Below the pieces are notes generated by a model. That model saw only the letters and a program-made list of their open reading frames with translations, was not told the DNA's origin and made no database searches. A DNA stretch of 64,000 bases, taken from Olivibacter sp036959255 (GTDB lineage Bacteria > Bacteroidota > Bacteroidia > Sphingobacteriales > Sphingobacteriaceae). Position numbers and translations under genes: made by a program. The stretch spans positions 620,001-684,000 of the forward strand of contig NZ_JAWMTI010000002.1 of the NCBI RefSeq assembly GCF_036959255.1. Direction: 5' to 3'. Positions 61,573 through 64,000 of this stretch are shown piece by piece; the first letter of the stretch is position 1, and the number at the start of each line of letters is the position of its first letter.

Positions 61573-64000
61573 TTAATCAATTCGAGGTGGCATCAATTTG
61601 TAGACCACAGGAGTTACGATCCGAGACAAGAGCGTTGAACTGATCAGTCCACCGATCATAACAATAGCCAAAGGCGAAATAAGCGGATTGCTTGACCATG
61701 CTATGGGCAGTAGACCACCAATAGCGGTTAAAGTTGTTAATATAATGGGCAAGAAACGGATTTCGCCGGCTTTCTCTATCGCCTCATTTAACGGCATCCC
61801 CTCCCGCCTAAGTTGATTTGTAAAATCGACCAATAAAATGGTGTTCTTAACTTCTATTCCCGCTAATGCAACAATACCAATGGTGGCTACAAATGAAAGC
61901 GTATTACCAGTCACCAACAAGGCAAGTACAGCGCCAACTATACCCAATGGTATCACCGAAAGTACGATAAGCGTACTTTTGAAAGTTTTAAATTCCAACA
62001 CCAACACGGCAATGAACAGAAATACCGTAACCATGATGACAGTGCCAAAACCACCGAATGATTCTTGCCTGCTTTCCACTTCACCACCCATTTCATAATG
62101 ATAACCGCCGGGTAACGCCATTCCATCCATCTTTTTGATCACTTCGTTGATGACTCGATCGTTTAGGTATCCTTTCTTAACAAACGCATTAACCGAAATT
62201 GTTCGTATCTTGTTAATATGATTTATGCTAACAGGCGACGATTCGAAGCCAATATCAGCTAATTGTTTGAGCGGTATAGCAGTTCCTTGCACATTATTCA
62301 CATAAAGATTATTCAATACCGATAGATCGGGGTAAGCTGCTCTTGGTACGCTAAGACGTATACGATAATCATCATCGTCAGATGCAGGATTTGTATAGGT
62401 AGCTAAATCAATACCGGCTAATGCCATACGAACGGTTCTATCGATGGAAACACTTGGCACACCAAGGCTTAACGCTTTTTCTTTATTGATGGCTAAGCGA
62501 ATATCTGTTTTATAATTTTTGACCGGGTTATTTACATAAATGGTGCCTTCTGTTTCTTTTAATAGTTGTTCAGCCCGCGCCGCCAATGATCGTAAAGTAT
62601 CCAAATTCTCTCCAAACAAACGCACTTCAACAGGAGATATGATAGGCACACCTTGTTCAAAATCCTTTACCTCTACCTTGGCTCCGGGATAAGGGGTCCA
62701 TTTTTTTCTTAAGCGTTCAATAATGGCGACCTTTTCATCTGATTTAACCTCATCTTTTAACTGCACAAAAATTTCAGAAAAATCCGTACGCTGATTTTGC
62801 TGCGCAACATTGTAATAAATACGCGGATTGCCTTTCCCCACATTCGCGGTATAATATTGCACTTGAGGTATTGTTTTTAATTCCTGTTCGATTTGCCTGG
62901 CAATACTGTCCGTATAAAAAATATTCGCCTGTTGAGGTGCAGAAATATCAATCAAAAATTGGGGCTTCTCGGAGGCGGGAAACAAACTGAAACCAACAAC
63001 CGGAATCAGCCCCAATGATCCAACAAAAATAATAGCAGCCACCAGTATAGCCATCCATGGCTTTTTCAGCGCTTTATCCAGTAAAACAGCATAAGTTCCA
63101 TGAATGATCCGCTGAAAAGTTCTTAATACAACATTTCCTTCAGGATTTTCATGCGCTTTTAACAAGCGACTGGAGAGAAAGGGCACCACCGTCAAGGCAA
63201 TAATCATAGAAGCAATCACCGTGCTTATAACAGCTACCGGTAGACTCCGAATAAAATCACCGGATGCTTCAGGCATAAACATCAATGGCATAAAGGCAAT
63301 GACCAAGGTTGCCGTACAACCTAAAACGGCCATCGCGATTTGACCCGTTCCTTTTATCGCGGCATCTAACTTGGAATGTCCTTCTCGGAGCCAGCGTTCA
63401 ATATTTTCAACGACCACAATGCTATCGTCCACCAAAAGCCCTAGCGCTACCACAAAACCAACAATACTCAGCTGATTTAGACTGAACCCGAAAATGTGAA
63501 GTAATACCAAGCCAATGGAAAGGGAAAGGGGGATCGCTATCATGACCACCATGGAAGCCCTGTTCCCTAAAGGCAATAGCGTAATCAGCACCAGTGAGAC
63601 TGCAATGAGGAAGTCAACACCTAAGCCGCTCAAGCGATGATTGACATTTTCAGCCTGATCGAAATGCAGCACCAAGTCCATATTTTTTGGTAAGCTTTGC
63701 TTAAATTTCTCAATAACCGGAAGATAGGCTTCCTGCGTTTTGCTTATATTTTCGCCCGATTTTTGAGCCGCATTAATTAGCAAGCAGCGGTAACCGTTCA
63801 AGCGTGTGATATGATCTTCTGGAGCAAAATCAGGATAAACTGCTGCCACATCCCTTAACAATACGTTTTTCCCTTCACTGCTAAACACAATGGTATTTCG
63901 GATTTCATCGATGCTTTGGTAGTTACCACTGGTTTTAATACTGAAAGATTTCCCGCCTCCCAAGACACTACCTCCCGGAATATTCGCGGCTTCACTCTGA
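61573..64000 (-). CDS. RND efflux permease, C-terminal part (5' end beyond window)
   Basis: The frame is open from 61573 to the window edge (about 809 codons); full members have about 1030-1050, so some 230 N-terminal residues lie outside. Membrane motifs include GLLVDDSIVVVENIERWLRE (the proton-relay Asp pair), FMPLMFMPEASGDFIRSLPV, and the second-half GIEVKNTILLVDFTNQLRRE. Porter-domain text such as NIPGGSVLGGG precedes. It is an HAE1-type inner-membrane pump; substrate unknown. The TTG at 63963 is not the real start because the frame continues beyond it. Confidence 0.9.
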   Translation of the reverse strand, partial: QSEAANIPGGSVLGGGKSFSIKTSGNYQSIDEIRNTIVFSSEGKNVLLRDVAAVYPDFAPEDHITRLNGYRCLLINAAQKSGENISKTQEAYLPVIEKFKQSLPKNMDLVLHFDQAENVNHRLSGLGVDFLIAVSLVLITLLPLGNRASMVVMIAIPLSLSIGLVLLHIFGFSLNQLSIVGFVVALGLLVDDSIVVVENIERWLREGHSKLDAAIKGTGQIAMAVLGCTATLVIAFMPLMFMPEASGDFIRSLPVAVISTVIASMIIALTVVPFLSSRLLKAHENPEGNVVLRTFQRIIHGTYAVLLDKALKKPWMAILVAAIIFVGSLGLIPVVGFSLFPASEKPQFLIDISAPQQANIFYTDSIARQIEQELKTIPQVQYYTANVGKGNPRIYYNVAQQNQRTDFSEIFVQLKDEVKSDEKVAIIERLRKKWTPYPGAKVEVKDFEQGVPIISPVEVRLFGENLDTLRSLAARAEQLLKETEGTIYVNNPVKNYKTDIRLAINKEKALSLGVPSVSIDRTVRMALAGIDLATYTNPASDDDDYRIRLSVPRAAYPDLSVLNNLYVNNVQGTAIPLKQLADIGFESSPVSINHINKIRTISVNAFVKKGYLNDRVINEVIKKMDGMALPGGYHYEMGGEVESRQESFGGFGTVIMVTVFLFIAVLVLEFKTFKSTLIVLSVIPLGIVGAVLALLVTGNTLSFVATIGIVALAGIEVKNTILLVDFTNQLRREGMPLNEAIEKAGEIRFLPIILTTLTAIGGLLPIAWSSNPLISPLAIVMIGGLISSTLLSRIVTPVVYKLMPPRID

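Noticed and set aside
1..64000. CRISPR array or prophage
   Set aside because: No regularly spaced short repeats, cas genes or phage structural genes were seen on either strand.

Overview
The window is a Bacteroidota chromosome segment, most likely from the family Sphingobacteriaceae (Sphingobacterium, Olivibacter or Pedobacter type). The support is SusC/SusD, FecR, DUF4843 and PKD-like lipoproteins, GldK/GldN, fimbrillin genes, TTTG/TAnnTTTG promoters and A-rich rather than Shine-Dalgarno starts. Species cannot be told from the sequence alone.

0-6 kb: the edge of a DUF92 membrane protein, a 57-residue helix-turn-helix-like protein, a YceI lipoprotein, then a tight rightward dgo operon (KDPGal aldolase, galactonate dehydratase, MFS transporter, KDGal kinase). 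5.8-12.7 kb: a convergent leftward sialic-acid operon (two sialidases, two DapA/NanA-family aldolases, a NanM-type mutarotase, an MFS transporter) behind a promoter with a palindrome at the start site. 12.9-18.1 kb: household genes (a helical-repeat protein, YiaA, the DUF2157/DUF4401/GDYXXLXY trio, a lipoprotein). 18.2-19.3 kb: a dead IS4-family transposase.

19.5-59.9 kb: a large cell-surface locus. It holds a WecA/epimerase/flippase/GT2 operon; an ECF sigma, FecR and SusCD operon; an intergenic region with two divergent candidate small RNAs; gene debris (uppP and SMP-30 fragments); a GH30 hydrolase; a fimbrillin-ThuA-like fusion with a short peptide gene; Wza, Wzc and an outer-membrane barrel; an export/assembly operon (GT2, Wzy, three GT4, a PqqD-like protein, a nucleotidyltransferase); a GT8 gene; and a leftward gldK-gldN, ER-type S26 peptidase, PqqD-like, ABC exporter and HprK-like kinase series. 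60-64 kb: tRNA-Pro(TGG), glycerate kinase and a partial RND pump.

The main observation is a bipartite motif, GGGACAA then 13 nt then YCGTC. It equals GGGAC-N16-CGTC and has the architecture of an ECF-sigma promoter. I find ten copies with identical spacing, eight of them directed at the main transcription units of the surface locus or at the two candidate small RNAs. This suggests that one ECF sigma factor co-controls exopolysaccharide synthesis and export, a fimbrillin/peptide cassette, a GldK/GldN pair lacking GldL and GldM, and a PqqD/HprK/nucleotidyltransferase/peptidase/ABC set resembling peptide-tailoring machinery without a cyclase. An ECF sigma gene with its FecR lies inside the locus, but its link to the motif is inference.
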